Positions 20,832 to 30,239 of a stretch of 64,000 nucleotides of DNA are shown here, piece after piece (position 1 is the stretch's first letter; every line of letters begins with the position of its first letter). The position numbers and the translations under genes were made by a program. The notes below the pieces were generated by a model. It was not told where the DNA came from. It saw nothing but the letters and a program-made list of their open reading frames with translations, and made no database searches. The stretch is from positions 186,001-250,000 of the forward strand of contig NZ_JADPSA010000029.1 in assembly GCF_017347085.1 (NCBI RefSeq). The letters are read 5' to 3'. This stretch comes from Nesterenkonia sp. E16_10. GTDB taxonomy: Bacteria; Actinomycetota; Actinomycetes; Actinomycetales; Micrococcaceae.

Positions 20832-22229
20832 ATGACCGCAGAGAACACCGAGCCGAACGACGCCTCAGGCGGCGATGATCTGCGCGCACGGTACCTTCCG
20901 GTCTCACGCAAGGAGCTGCGCCGCAAGCGCGAGGCCGAGCTCGCCAAGAAGCGTCCCGGACGACGTCGCCCGCCGAAGCCGGCCATCGACACGGCCATCG
21001 ACGCAGCCGCGGCCCCTGCACCCGTTGCTGCGCATGACGGTGCATCCCGTGAGGAATCCCCGCGTGGAGACGTTGAGTCCCGCACCGAGGACCAGCCCAG
21101 CACCGCCGTCGAGACTGACGCCGCCGTCGAGACTGACGCCGCCGTCGAGACTGGCACCGACGTCGACTCCGGCACGGATCTCACACCCGAGGCTGACCAG
21201 GACTCGGGAGCGGATCAGGCCTCGGAGGCAGTCCAGGATGCCGGTGCTGCTCCTGCGTTCACGACGGGTTCCGAGTCCACCAGCGGACTCAGCTCCAGCT
21301 CAGCGCCTGTCGCCTCCTGGGAATTCTCCCTGCCAGCCGCCTCCGGTCCGGACGCCACACCTGCTTCGGCACCCGCAGCGGCCGCGGAAGCAGAACTCGC
21401 GAAGACTCAGGAAGCAGCAGAGGCCGAGTTCTTCGGCACCGAAGAGTCCGACGCGCCGGAGGACCGGGCGGAGACAGACTGGTCCGAAGCCGAAGCGCCA
21501 GAGGAGACTGCCGGAGAGACGGTCGAGGAAGAATCCGAGGACGAGCCCGAGGGCGACTCCTGGGGCTACTCCGAGGTGGCGGCGTCATCGGAGGACGAGG
21601 CAGACCCTCGGCCGGAGCTGACCCACACCCCGGAGGCCGATCCCGCCCCTGAACTGCAGTCCTCACGGCCGCAGGATCTTCCTGGCACCGAGCTCGATGA
21701 CCAGGATGAGGCCCCGGTGCCTGCCTCCCGGAAGTCTCGCCGAAGCCTGGAGGTGACCGAGAACTTCGCCGCGCTCTCCGAGGACAAGCTCGCCGATCTG
21801 CAGGAGCTCAGCCAGGCGCTGGCCGCCACCGACGACCCGAACCGCGTGGATCCAGAGCTGCTGAAGAAGCAGCAGGCACTTGCGGCTCGGGCGATGCAGG
21901 CCAACCAGGAACGGCTGCGCCAGGAACAGGTCGAGGCCGACCGTGACGCGAAAGAGCGTCATCGTCGACTGCGGCCCGAGTCCGAGGTGATCACCCGCAA
22001 GACTCTGCGGGCGCACATGGAATCCGATGAACCCGCGGAACCCACTGACCGCCCGACCGGATCCATCGAACCGATCCACGCTCAAGGAGCGCACGGTCTC
22101 GAAATCGACGCGATGGTCGAACACAGCACGCGTCAGGGAGCGCGTCAGTCCATGATGGGCTGGCTCGTGATCATCCTCGTCGTGCTGCTGATCGTCGCGC
22201 TCGGTGTTGTACTCTCATTCATCCTCTAA
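20832..22229 (+). CDS. Tail-anchored acidic protein of unknown function
   Basis: A 465-residue protein between nadD and rsfS. It has a basic N-terminal segment (RKELRRKREAELAKKRPGRRRPP), a long Glu/Asp/Ala/Ser-rich disordered middle with three copies of VETDAA-type repeats, a helical Gln/Glu-rich part around residues 310-380, and one C-terminal membrane helix ending at the last residue. This predicts a cytoplasmic protein anchored by its C-terminus. No enzymatic motif is seen. The low-complexity middle is probably variable. GGAGG precedes the ATG. Confidence 0.75.
   Translation: MTAENTEPNDASGGDDLRARYLPVSRKELRRKREAELAKKRPGRRRPPKPAIDTAIDAAAAPAPVAAHDGASREESPRGDVESRTEDQPSTAVETDAAVETDAAVETGTDVDSGTDLTPEADQDSGADQASEAVQDAGAAPAFTTGSESTSGLSSSSAPVASWEFSLPAASGPDATPASAPAAAAEAELAKTQEAAEAEFFGTEESDAPEDRAETDWSEAEAPEETAGETVEEESEDEPEGDSWGYSEVAASSEDEADPRPELTHTPEADPAPELQSSRPQDLPGTELDDQDEAPVPASRKSRRSLEVTENFAALSEDKLADLQELSQALAATDDPNRVDPELLKKQQALAARAMQANQERLRQEQVEADRDAKERHRRLRPESEVITRKTLRAHMESDEPAEPTDRPTGSIEPIHAQGAHGLEIDAMVEHSTRQGARQSMMGWLVIILVVLLIVALGVVLSFIL
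21105..21158 (+). repeat. 18-base tandem repeat in the tail-anchored acidic protein gene
   Basis: Three consecutive units of GCCGTCGAGACTGACGCC; the first two are identical and the third diverges in its last five bases. They encode AVETDA-type hexapeptides. Confidence 0.85.
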
Positions 22230-22240
22230 GCTTGGACGTC

Positions 22241-22612
22241 ATGGCTATCACCGAACTTGTGCTCTCTGAACTCCGCACCGCTGCCTCTGCGGCAGCGGAC
22301 AAACTTGCGACGAACATCGTCGGGCTGGATGTGGGGGAGCGGCTCGGCATCACTGACGCCTTCCTGGTCTGCTCGGCGCCCTCGGAACGGCAGATCGGCG
22401 CCATCGTCGATGAGGTCGAGCGACAGCTCAAGGAGGTCCACGACTCCTCGCCGCTGCGCAGGGAAGGTCGAGGCACCGGCACCTGGGTGCTGCTGGACTA
22501 CGGACACATGGTCGTCCATGTCCAGCACGAGGAGGAGCGCGCGGTCTATGGCCTCGACCGGCTCTACGCCGATGTCGACAAGGTCGATCTGCAGCTCCCC
22601 GACGCACAGTAG
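22241..22612 (+). CDS. rsfS: Ribosomal silencing factor RsfS
   Basis: A 123-residue protein that binds ribosomal protein L14 and blocks subunit joining when nutrients are low. The conserved core ITDAFLVCSAPSERQIGAIVDEV followed by GTGTWVLLDYGHMVVHV is diagnostic of the RsfS/Iojap family. I chose the ATG at 22241; there is no strong ribosome site, and TAAGCT eight bases upstream could be a -10 for a near-leaderless message. It closes the nadD cluster just before the tRNA gene. Confidence 0.95.
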   Translation: MAITELVLSELRTAASAAADKLATNIVGLDVGERLGITDAFLVCSAPSERQIGAIVDEVERQLKEVHDSSPLRREGRGTGTWVLLDYGHMVVHVQHEEERAVYGLDRLYADVDKVDLQLPDAQ

Positions 22613-22676
22613 ATTGGGTTGTATAACCCCAGGTCAGCGACTGGTCCGAGCGATTCTCCCGGGAAAGGGATCCGAT

Positions 22677-22706
22677 TTGCGCAGCGATTCGGGTTCACAG
22701 TAGAGT
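22677..22706 (+). promoter_or_regulatory. Promoter of tRNA-Ala
   Basis: TTGCGC (22677-22682) and TAGAGT (22701-22706) are 18 bases apart and lie 45 bases before the mature tRNA. Confidence 0.55.
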
Positions 22707-22750
22707 AGGGGAGTTGCCGCGGCGCAGACGCTGATCCGGGGTGATGATCT

Positions 22751-22826
22751 GGGGGTATGGCGCAGCTGGTAGCGCGTCCGCATGGCATGCGGAAGGTCAG
22801 GGGTTCGAATCCCCTTACCTCCACCA
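22751..22826 (+). tRNA. tRNA-Ala (anticodon GGC)
   Basis: A complete 76-base cloverleaf with encoded CCA. The acceptor arms GGGGGTA and TACCTCC pair with the G3-U70 wobble that marks alanine tRNAs. The D-stem is GCGC/GCGC, the anticodon stem TCCGC/GCGGA with loop ATGGCAT (anticodon GGC), and the T arm AGGGG-TTCGAAT-CCCCT. It reads GCC and GCU codons. A terminator follows directly. Confidence 0.97.
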
Positions 22827-22836
22827 GAGCGAAGCA

Positions 22837-22869
22837 GGTCCGGAGTCCAACAGGGCTCCGGACCTTTTT
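22837..22869 (+). terminator. Terminator after tRNA-Ala
   Basis: The stem GGTCCGGAG / CTCCGGACC with a ten-base loop, followed by five T residues. Confidence 0.9.
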
Positions 22870-23035
22870 CGTATGCCAGCCCTGTCCTCCTCGATCTTCC
22901 TGTCGGCCTGCACCTGACCTGCATCTGACCTGCGGCTGGAGCTGCACGGCGCTTTCGAGTCAGGCACCCGAGACGTGTCCTGGGTCAGGAGTAAGGTAGG
23001 AGGCAGACGTCACACCCAACCTCGGAGGTCCCTTC

Positions 23036-24025
23036 ATGCAGCACCGTGTCCTTGGCCGCACCGGCCGCGAAGTATCCACCATCGGTCTCGGCACCTGGCA
23101 GTTCGGCGGGGACTTCGGTCGCGTCGAGGAGGCAGACGCCTACGCCGTCATGGATGCCGCAGCCGAGCACGACGTCACCATCTTCGACACCGCCGACGTC
23201 TACGGTGATGGACTCAGCGAGCAGCTGATCGGCAAGTGGCTGGCGAAGAACCCCGAATGGACGGGTCTGGTCGCCACCAAGATGATCCGCCGCGCGGAAG
23301 AGCCCAGCCTGGAGCACGCCACGGCCGAGAACTTCCAGGCCTGGGTGGACCGTTCGCGGAAGAACCTCGGGAGAGACACCCTCGATCTGGTGCAGCTGCA
23401 TTGCCCCAACGACGACGTCTTCGCTTCAGACGCCGTCTTCGATCGCCTGGATGCCTTGGTGGAGTCCGGTGCCATCGCGCACTACGGCGTCAGTGTCGAG
23501 ACCGTGGATCAGGCCCTGAGCGCCATTGCCCGGCCCAATGTGGCCTCGGTGCAGATCATCCTCAACGCCTTCCGGCAGAAGCCGCTGGAGAAGGTGCTCC
23601 CGGCGGCACGGGAAGCTGGAGTGGGCATCATCGCTCGCGTCCCGCTGGCCAGCGGACTGCTCAGCGGCCGCTACACCAAGGACACCACGTTCGAGGCCTC
23701 GGATCACCGCAGCTATAACCGCTCTGGCGAGGCCTTCGACATCGGCGAGACCTTCTCCGGAGTGGACTTCGCGACCGGTGTCGATGCAGCGGCGGAGTTC
23801 TCCGAACTTGCCCAACAGGAGGGCCTCAAGCCCACGACCGCGGCCCTGGCCTGGATCGTCCAGTCCTCCGGCGTGAGCACCGTCATCCCCGGGGCGCGCA
23901 ATGCGGAACAGGCCCAGCACAATGCTGAGGCCGGCGCGGCACCACAGCTCTCCGATGACTTCCGAGCCGCTGTGCGGAAACTCTACGCCGATAAGATCGC
24001 CCCCTCGGTCCAAGACCGCTGGTAG
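23036..24025 (+). CDS. Aldo/keto reductase
   Basis: A 329-residue NADPH-dependent oxidoreductase of the AKR superfamily. The catalytic tetrad is visible as D51, Y56 (DTADVYGDG), K82 and H122 (LVQLHCPND). The C-terminal cofactor-binding part has IPGARNAEQAQHN. Members reduce aldehydes and ketones; this YhdN/PdxI-like form has no assigned substrate. CGGAGG precedes the ATG, and -10-like TAAGGT lies at 22992. The next gene follows after 61 bases in the same direction, so it may start a short stress operon. Confidence 0.88.
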   Translation: MQHRVLGRTGREVSTIGLGTWQFGGDFGRVEEADAYAVMDAAAEHDVTIFDTADVYGDGLSEQLIGKWLAKNPEWTGLVATKMIRRAEEPSLEHATAENFQAWVDRSRKNLGRDTLDLVQLHCPNDDVFASDAVFDRLDALVESGAIAHYGVSVETVDQALSAIARPNVASVQIILNAFRQKPLEKVLPAAREAGVGIIARVPLASGLLSGRYTKDTTFEASDHRSYNRSGEAFDIGETFSGVDFATGVDAAAEFSELAQQEGLKPTTAALAWIVQSSGVSTVIPGARNAEQAQHNAEAGAAPQLSDDFRAAVRKLYADKIAPSVQDRW

Positions 24026-24086
24026 ACCGCCTAAGAGGCACCCCTGGCAGACACCGCCGAACAGACACCCCTGATCAGGAGGATCT

Positions 24087-25685
24087 ATGCGTATTGCCGT
24101 CATCGGAGCGACAGGCAACGTCGGGACGGCGGTGCTGCGGCACCTGAACGGCCGTACCGAGGTCGAGAGCGTGCTCGGCATCGCGCGACGACTCCCGGAC
24201 ACCGACGCCGCTCCCTACGCGGATGCCCAGTGGCATCGCGCAGACATCCAATACAGCGAAGTCGTGCCGGAGCTCGCCGAGGCGCTCTCCGGCTGTGACG
24301 CCGTGATCCACCTGGCGTGGCTGATCCAGCCCAACAGCGAGCGGAGCCTGCTGCGCCGGGTCAACGTGGACGGGACGCGGCACGTGCTGGAGGCCGCTGC
24401 ACTGGCGGGGGTGGGCCAGGCCGTCGTCGCGTCCTCGGTCGGGGTGTACTCACCAGCCGAGGACGCGACCCCTCGCGATGAGCAGTGGCCCACCGAGGGC
24501 ATTCCCGGGTCGCACTACAGCCAGGACAAGGTGGCCCAGGAGCGCGTCATGGATGAGTTCCTCCAGGCGCACCCTGGATTCTCTCTGGCACGGCTGCGCC
24601 CCGGACTGGTCTTCCAGCGTGAGGCAGGATCCGAGATCCAGCGCTACTTCGCCGGAGATCTGGCACCGGTGCAGCTGCTGCAGCTCTTCCGCCCACCGGT
24701 GGTGCCGGTACCCGGTGGGATCCGCACCCAGGCCGTGCATGCAGACGATCTGGCTGCCGCTTACGCACAGGCCGCCATACTCGGGGCTCGGGGCGCGTTC
24801 AACGTCTGCGCGGACGACCTCCTCGACGGTGAGGCCATCGCGAAGGTCGTCTCCGGGAAGAAGACGCCGGGGATTGCCCTCCCACTGCCGGCCGCCGCGC
24901 TGCGACCACTGATGAAGGCCGCCCATCGAGCCCGGATCCTCCCCGCAGATGAAGGCTGGCTGGATATGGGCCGTCATGTGCCGGTGATGGACAACTCACG
25001 AGCGAAGCAGGAGCTCGGCTGGGCGCCGCAGCATTCCGGGGCCCAGGCCCTCGAGGAGCTGGTCCAGGGCATGGCCGCTGGTGTCGGCGCCCCCTCGGTT
25101 CCGCTGCGCCCCCGGGACATCGACGCCGCGGACCGGCCGGAGCTTCCTTCCACCGACCACGAACTCGGTGAGGAGATGGACGCCCTGCTGCTGCGCCAAT
25201 ACATGTCAGACCATCTCGCCGGTGCCACGGCGGGAACGAATCGGATCAAGCGCATGGCGGCGGACTACGTGGACACGCCGGTGTTCCCTCAGATCTCCGA
25301 GGTGGCTGAAGCCATCACGCGTGAACGAGGCTTCCTGGTGGAACTCATCCAGCGCCAGGGCTTCACGACGCCACCCGGATCCACGACCATCGCCTGGCTG
25401 GGGGAGCGGGTGGGACGGCTCAAACCCAATGGCAGGCACCCTGGCGGTCGATCACCCTCGACGCTGGTGCTCGAGGCGGAGGTCATGATCACTGCTGTCA
25501 CCGGCAAGCTTCATGGATGGTCCGTGATGAAGGACCATGCCGCGGCCCTTGGAGTAGACCCACAGGTCTTCCAGGGCCTGATCGACGATGCAGAGGCGCA
25601 GCGCGAGCAGCTGGAGACCGTCCACGAATACGCCCGGCACCGCGCCTTCCGTCGAGACCGCGATACCTTCGAAAAGACACGCTGA
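24087..25685 (+). CDS. NAD-dependent epimerase/dehydratase fused to a helical ferritin-like domain
   Basis: A 532-residue two-part protein. Residues 1-330 form an extended short-chain-dehydrogenase domain with the Rossmann motif GATGNVG at residue 7, HLAWLIQP, the catalytic SSVGVY serine and YSQDK tyrosine-lysine pair. Residues from about 365 to the end are an all-helical bundle (EEMDALLLRQYMSDHL, ISEVAEAITRERGFLVELI) with repeated Glu/His-bearing helices like small ferritin-like stress proteins. The fusion joins a sugar-nucleotide-type reductase with a possible metal or redox bundle. A strong AGGAGG ribosome site precedes the ATG. Catalase is next. Confidence 0.75.
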   Translation: MRIAVIGATGNVGTAVLRHLNGRTEVESVLGIARRLPDTDAAPYADAQWHRADIQYSEVVPELAEALSGCDAVIHLAWLIQPNSERSLLRRVNVDGTRHVLEAAALAGVGQAVVASSVGVYSPAEDATPRDEQWPTEGIPGSHYSQDKVAQERVMDEFLQAHPGFSLARLRPGLVFQREAGSEIQRYFAGDLAPVQLLQLFRPPVVPVPGGIRTQAVHADDLAAAYAQAAILGARGAFNVCADDLLDGEAIAKVVSGKKTPGIALPLPAAALRPLMKAAHRARILPADEGWLDMGRHVPVMDNSRAKQELGWAPQHSGAQALEELVQGMAAGVGAPSVPLRPRDIDAADRPELPSTDHELGEEMDALLLRQYMSDHLAGATAGTNRIKRMAADYVDTPVFPQISEVAEAITRERGFLVELIQRQGFTTPPGSTTIAWLGERVGRLKPNGRHPGGRSPSTLVLEAEVMITAVTGKLHGWSVMKDHAAALGVDPQVFQGLIDDAEAQREQLETVHEYARHRAFRRDRDTFEKTR

Positions 25686-25699
25686 GCACGTAGTTCTGA

Positions 25700-25711
25700 A
25701 TTACTCGTAAT
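25700..25711. promoter_or_regulatory. Dyad operator candidate of the catalase promoter
   Basis: ATTACTCGTAAT has 5-base inverted arms in an unusually AT-rich stretch, just upstream of the -10-like TAAGGT at 25728. A Fur/PerR- or OxyR-type repressor or activator site is plausible. Confidence 0.35.
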
Positions 25712-25839
25712 AACATCTCGATCTTGCTAAGGTCGAAGAGTCCACAAGATAAGTCTGCCCGCCACATGTCGGGCCGGTGAGATCCGCTGATGCCTGCGTC
25801 AGGCGCAAGGGATCTCGCCTCAGCGAGAAGGAGAGCGAA

Positions 25840-27519
25840 TTGGCACAGACCGATCCGATCCTGACCACTCGACAGGGTCACCCTGTCACCAACAACCAGA
25901 ACCAGCGCACCGTGGGCAACCGCGGGCCCGCCACGCTGGAGAACTACCAGTTCCTCGAGAAGATCAGCCACTTTGACCGGGAGCGGATCCCGGAGCGTGT
26001 GGTCCACGCCCGCGGCTTCGTCGCCTACGGCGAGTTCGAGGCCACGGGGATGATCGGTGACGAGCCGGCATCGAAGTACACCCGCGCAAAGCTCTTCCAG
26101 GAAGCCGGCAAGAAGACCGATCTGGCGATCCGCTTCTCCACCGTCATCGGTGGCCGTGACTCCTCCGAGGCCGCCCGGGACCCCCGCGGCTTCGCCGTGA
26201 AGTTCTACACCGAAGACGGCAACTGGGACCTGGTCGGCAACAACCTTCCGGTGTTCTTCATCCGCGATGCGATCAAGTTCCCCGACGTGATCCACTCGCT
26301 GAAGCCGGACCCGATCACCTTCCGCCAGGAGCCCAACCGGATCCTGGACTTCATGAGCCAGACTCCCGAGTCGATGCACATGCTGACCCACCTCTTCAGC
26401 CCGCGCGGCATCCCGGCGACCTACCGCCACATGGAGGGCTTCGGCGTCAACACCTACAAGATGGTCAACGCCGAGGGTGAGACCGTGCTGGTGAAGTACC
26501 ACTTCCACCCGCGCGCCGGCGTCGCCTCGATGACCGAGGCTGAGTCGGCCAAGGTCCAGGGCCAGGACCTCGGCCACGCCTCGAAGGACCTCTTCGAGTC
26601 GATCGAACGCGGCGATTTCCCGCAGTGGGACGTCCATGTCCAGATCATGGAAGACCACGAGCACCCTGAGCTCGGCTGGGATCCATTGGATGACACCAAG
26701 ATCTGGCCCGAGGATCAGTTCCCGCTGCGCAAGATCGGCGTCATGACGCTGAACCGCAACGTCGGCGACCACCACAACGAGAACGAGCAGATCGCCATGG
26801 GCACCGGTGTCCTGGTCGACGGTCTGGACTTCTCGGACGATAAGATGCTGGTGGGGCGGACGTTCTCCTACTCAGACGCTCAGCGCCACCGTGTGGGTCC
26901 CAACTACCTGCAGCTGCCCGTCAACCAGCCCAAGGGACGCGATGGGCAGGTCTACACGAACCAGCGCGGCGGGCTGATGTCCTTCGGCAACGACGTACAC
27001 CCTGAGCAGAACCCGCACGTGAACTACGAGCCCTCCATCCATAACGGACTGCACGAGTCCCCGGAGTCGCAGCCGAACAACGCTCCGGCCGTGGGCGGGA
27101 AGCTGGTGCAGGCGAACCTGGATCGCCGCAACGACTACCTGCAGGCCCGAGGCCGCTACAACACCATCATGGACTGGGAGCGCGATGAGCTGATCAACGT
27201 GCTCACCGGCATGTTGGAGCAGTCGGAGCGCGACGTGCAGGAGCGCATCGTCTGGCACTTCTTCATGATCCACGACGACTACGGTCAGCGGATCGCGAAG
27301 AACATCGGCCTCACCGTCGATGACGTCAAGCACCTGAAGCCGCTGGCGGTGCAGAACTTCACCGAGGAGGAGGAGCAGCGCCTCGCCAACCTCGGCAACA
27401 ACGGCGACACCATCGATCCCGAGCAGTGGGGGACCTGGACCGCGTCCGTGGAGAACCGCCAGGCCTCCGGCGAGGACGTTCTCGCCGGCAACCTCGGAAG
27501 CCCCAGCTACAGCAAGTGA
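25840..27519 (+). CDS. Monofunctional heme catalase
   Basis: A 559-residue catalase that splits hydrogen peroxide to water and oxygen in the cytoplasm. The distal histidine lies in [13 protein letters not shown], the asparagine in [14 protein letters not shown], and the heme-ligating tyrosine in [17 protein letters not shown]. It is of the small-subunit clade 3 type but about 60 residues longer at the C-terminus ([11 protein letters not shown] onward). The start is TTG at 25840, six bases after GAGAAGGAGA. A dyad lies near its promoter and a strong terminator follows. Confidence 0.95.
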   Translation: MAQTDPILTTRQGHPVTNNQNQRTVGNRGPATLENYQFLEKISHFDRERIPERVVHARGFVAYGEFEATGMIGDEPASKYTRAKLFQEAGKKTDLAIRFSTVIGGRDSSEAARDPRGFAVKFYTEDGNWDLVGNNLPVFFIRDAIKFPDVIHSLKPDPITFRQEPNRILDFMSQTPESMHMLTHLFSPRGIPATYRHMEGFGVNTYKMVNAEGETVLVKYHFHPRAGVASMTEAESAKVQGQDLGHASKDLFESIERGDFPQWDVHVQIMEDHEHPELGWDPLDDTKIWPEDQFPLRKIGVMTLNRNVGDHHNENEQIAMGTGVLVDGLDFSDDKMLVGRTFSYSDAQRHRVGPNYLQLPVNQPKGRDGQVYTNQRGGLMSFGNDVHPEQNPHVNYEPSIHNGLHESPESQPNNAPAVGGKLVQANLDRRNDYLQARGRYNTIMDWERDELINVLTGMLEQSERDVQERIVWHFFMIHDDYGQRIAKNIGLTVDDVKHLKPLAVQNFTEEEEQRLANLGNNGDTIDPEQWGTWTASVENRQASGEDVLAGNLGSPSYSK

Positions 27520-27554
27520 TGAGTCCTAGACTCGCCACCTGAGGCCGACATGAC

Positions 27555-27588
27555 AATGGCCGGGAACCCTGCAAGGTTCCCGGCCATT
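27555..27588. terminator. Terminator after catalase
   Basis: AATGGCCGGGAACC and GGTTCCCGGCCATT form a perfect 14-base stem with a six-base loop, followed by GCTGTGTGTTTT. It can also serve the convergent small gene. Confidence 0.85.
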
Positions 27589-27667
27589 GCTGTGTGTTTT
27601 ACTCTGCGTTAAGTCGCCCTGCGGCGAAACCTCGGCTCAGCCAGGAATCGTCTGCCCCGAAAGCGGC

Positions 27668-27925
27668 TCAGTGGTTGCGCAGTGCGTCGATCAGCTCATC
27701 CTTGTTCATCTGCGAGTACCCGCTGAGGCCAAGCTCCTTGGCGCGATCCTGCAGCTGCGCCACGGTCCGGTCCTCGTAGTTCGACGCCTCCCCGCCCTTC
27801 TCGCCCTCGCTGCTGCGGCCTTCCTTGGCAGCGGCGTTGGCGATGCGGGCGGATTTCTCCTTGGAGTTTCCCTCCTCGCGGAGGCGTTCGTAGAGCTCCT
27901 CGTCCTTCACGCTCGAACGTGCCAT
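27668..27925 (-). CDS. Small Rho_N/SAP-like domain protein (general-stress type)
   Basis: An 85-residue hydrophilic protein. The N-terminal half ([22 protein letters not shown]) resembles the plasmid-stabilisation/stress KGG-type segment, and residues 52-85 form a Rho-termination-factor N-terminal-like helix-turn ([20 protein letters not shown], then KDELIDALR). Such small proteins accompany catalase and SDR genes in actinobacterial stress clusters. It probably binds nucleic acid, but no role is established. It is followed 46 bases upstream, on the same strand, by an SDR gene. Confidence 0.8.
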   Translation of the reverse strand: MARSSVKDEELYERLREEGNSKEKSARIANAAAKEGRSSEGEKGGEASNYEDRTVAQLQDRAKELGLSGYSQMNKDELIDALRNH

Positions 27926-27970
27926 CTCTGCGATCCTTCCCCGTCTCGTGCTGCTCTGCGGTGCTGCGGT

Positions 27971-28861
27971 TCAGAAGCCCTTGCCGCCGGTGACCGGAAT
28001 GACCGAGCCGGAGACGTAGGAGGCCTCTTCGCTGGCGAGGTAGACATACGCCCCGGCCAGCTCCGCGGGCTGTCCTGGCCGGCCCAGGGGAGTGTCCTGA
28101 CCGAACTGAGCCACACCATCAAACCCGGTGGCTGGAATCAGCGGGGTCCAGATCGGTCCTGGCGCCACACCGTTGACCCGGATGCCCTTCTCCGCGAGCT
28201 CCCCGGCCATCGACTCGATGAACGCGACCTGTGCGGCCTTGGACATCGCATAGTCGAACAGGGGAGCCTTGGGCTCGACCGCCTGGATCGATGTCGTGAC
28301 GATGATCGAGGCACCGGGATTCATATGCGGCACTGCCTCACGGGTGACCACGATGTGCGCAATGAGGTTGGTCTCAAAGACCTTGCGCACCTCGGCGGTC
28401 GGCACCACATCGATGCCGTCCCGCGCCCGCTGATACGCCGCGTTGAGGATCAGCACATCGATGCCCCCGAGGTCCTCCACGGTGCGCCGCACGATCCCGA
28501 CGGCGCTCTCCTCCTCGGTGAGGTCCACCGGGTAGGTCGCGCACTTCTGGCCTGCATCCCGGACGTGCTGCGCCGTGACCTGCGCGTCTTCCTCCTCCTC
28601 CGGGAGGTAGGCGATCGCGATGTCCGATCCCTCACGTGCGAAGGCGATCGCTGTCGCCCGACCGATGCCGGAATCTCCGCCCGTGATCAGCGTCCTGCGG
28701 CCCTTGAGTCGACCGTGGCCGACCCAGCTCTGTTCACCGTGATCCGGGTCTGGCCCGGTCTTGCCGGTCAGCCCTGGCTGATCCGACTGTTCCTGCTCGG
28801 GAAGATCGCTGTGGCGATACTTGGTCCGAGGGTCCTGCTGGGTATATGAATCTGTCGTCAT
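27971..28861 (-). CDS. SDR family oxidoreductase (general-stress type)
   Basis: A 296-residue short-chain dehydrogenase with an N-terminal hydrophilic extension of about 50 residues (QQDPRTKY, typical of the YdaD/YhdF-like stress branch). The cofactor motif TGGDSGIGRAT is near residue 58, NAA near 135, the catalytic serine in TTSIQ, and FDYAMSKAA gives the YxxxK pair. GAAGGGAT precedes the ATG at 28861. It sits in a run of reverse-strand stress genes with the Rho_N protein and the zinc dehydrogenase. The substrate is unknown. Confidence 0.9.
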   Translation of the reverse strand: MTTDSYTQQDPRTKYRHSDLPEQEQSDQPGLTGKTGPDPDHGEQSWVGHGRLKGRRTLITGGDSGIGRATAIAFAREGSDIAIAYLPEEEEDAQVTAQHVRDAGQKCATYPVDLTEEESAVGIVRRTVEDLGGIDVLILNAAYQRARDGIDVVPTAEVRKVFETNLIAHIVVTREAVPHMNPGASIIVTTSIQAVEPKAPLFDYAMSKAAQVAFIESMAGELAEKGIRVNGVAPGPIWTPLIPATGFDGVAQFGQDTPLGRPGQPAELAGAYVYLASEEASYVSGSVIPVTGGKGF

Positions 28862-28922
28862 GGCTGAATCCCTTCGACTGTGTTGAGACCGACCAGGGGC
28901 CGGCCCAGGCTGAAGTTCCCGA

Positions 28923-30110
28923 TCAGACCGCCGACTTGGTGGGGTCCAGGACGACCTTGATGCAGCCGTCTTCCTTCTTCTGAAACATCTCGTAGGCGCC
29001 AGGGGCATCGGTCAGCGGCAGGGTGTGGGTGATGAAGTCGTCCACACCCAGCGGATCTGCAGGGTCCTCGAGAAGCGGCAGGATCTTGTCGGCCCAGTTC
29101 TTCACGTTGGCCTGACCCATCTTGAAAGTGATCTGCTTGTCGAACATGGTGATCAGTGGAAGTGGGCTGGCGGCACCGCCGTAGACGCCGCTCAGTGAGA
29201 TCGAGCCGCCGCGGCGAACCAGATCGATGGCGGAGTACAGTGCCGCGAGGCGGTCCACGCCGACGGTCTGCATCATCGCCTTGCCGACTGCGTCGGGCAC
29301 GAACTGCGCGGAGATCTGCGCCGCCTTGGCGACGGGGGAGCCGTGGGCTTCCATGCCCACAGCATCTACGACGCCGTCGGGGCCGCGGCCACCGGTGGCC
29401 TCGCGGATTTGGTTCAGCGACTCCTCCCCGGTGTCGAAGACCATGACGCCGTGGCGGGCGGCCATCTCGCGGCGCTCGGCCACGGGATCGATGGCGTAGA
29501 CCTTCATGCCGTGGTGCTTCGCGATCCGTGCCGCGAACTGCCCGATCGGACCGAGTCCGATGATCGCGATGCTGTCACCGCTCTTCAGCCCGGTGTAGGC
29601 CACGCCCTGCCAGGCCGTGGGGATGACGTCGGAGAGGAAGAGGTAGCGGTGATCCGGGAGCTCGTTGCCGACCTTGATCGGGCTGTAGTCGGCGTGGGGC
29701 ACCCGCAGGTACTCGGCCTGACCGCCCGGGACGGCCCCGTACATGGCGGAGAAGCCGTAGAGTGCGGCACCCATGCCCTGCTCGCGGACCTGCGTGACCT
29801 CACACTGGGTCTGCAGGCCGCGCTGGCACATGAAGCAGCTGCCGCAGGAGATCTGGAACGGGATGACCACTCGGTCACCGGTGGCAAGGTTCGAGTCGGG
29901 ACCCGCCTCGACCACACGGCCCATAGGTTCATGGCCCAGGATGTCCCCGGGGGTCATGAACGGGCCGAGCACCTCGTAGAGGTGGAGGTCGGAACCGCAG
30001 ATCGCGGTGGAGGTGACTTCGATGATGGCGTCGTTGGCCTGCTGGATCTGTGGATCCGGGACGGTCTCCACACTGACCTTGTGGTGGCCCTGCCATGTCA
30101 CTGCTTTCAC
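28923..30110 (-). CDS. Zinc-dependent alcohol dehydrogenase (FdhA-like MDR)
   Basis: A 395-residue medium-chain dehydrogenase of the branch that resembles glutathione-independent formaldehyde dehydrogenases. CGSDLHLY and GHEPMG hold the catalytic zinc, CGSCFMCQRGLQTQC the structural zinc, and GLGPIG is the NAD site near residue 185. I chose the GTG at 30110, which has GAGGAGA upstream and gives the common N-terminus KAVTWQG. It lies 61 bases before the SDR gene on the same strand and is probably co-transcribed. Confidence 0.9.
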   Translation of the reverse strand: MKAVTWQGHHKVSVETVPDPQIQQANDAIIEVTSTAICGSDLHLYEVLGPFMTPGDILGHEPMGRVVEAGPDSNLATGDRVVIPFQISCGSCFMCQRGLQTQCEVTQVREQGMGAALYGFSAMYGAVPGGQAEYLRVPHADYSPIKVGNELPDHRYLFLSDVIPTAWQGVAYTGLKSGDSIAIIGLGPIGQFAARIAKHHGMKVYAIDPVAERREMAARHGVMVFDTGEESLNQIREATGGRGPDGVVDAVGMEAHGSPVAKAAQISAQFVPDAVGKAMMQTVGVDRLAALYSAIDLVRRGGSISLSGVYGGAASPLPLITMFDKQITFKMGQANVKNWADKILPLLEDPADPLGVDDFITHTLPLTDAPGAYEMFQKKEDGCIKVVLDPTKSAV

Positions 30111-30239
30111 GCGGTGTCTCCTCAGAAGTCTGTCGGTAGGCGAGTCAAGGCTCAAACGTCAGACGTCACTGCCTTGCTCACCCTTACACGCCTACGCTAT
30201 CGAGTTTCACCTTGACGCTGGCTGAACGCCAGCATGAGA

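Noticed and set aside
22751-22826. tRNA-Ala as an integration site for a mobile element
   Set aside because: No integrase gene and no direct repeat of the tRNA 3' end were seen; a terminator and a normal chromosomal gene follow.
28923-30110. Second formaldehyde dehydrogenase acting with mscR
   Set aside because: The zinc dehydrogenase resembles FdhA-like proteins, but its neighbours are general-stress genes and it lacks features that would fix formaldehyde as substrate.
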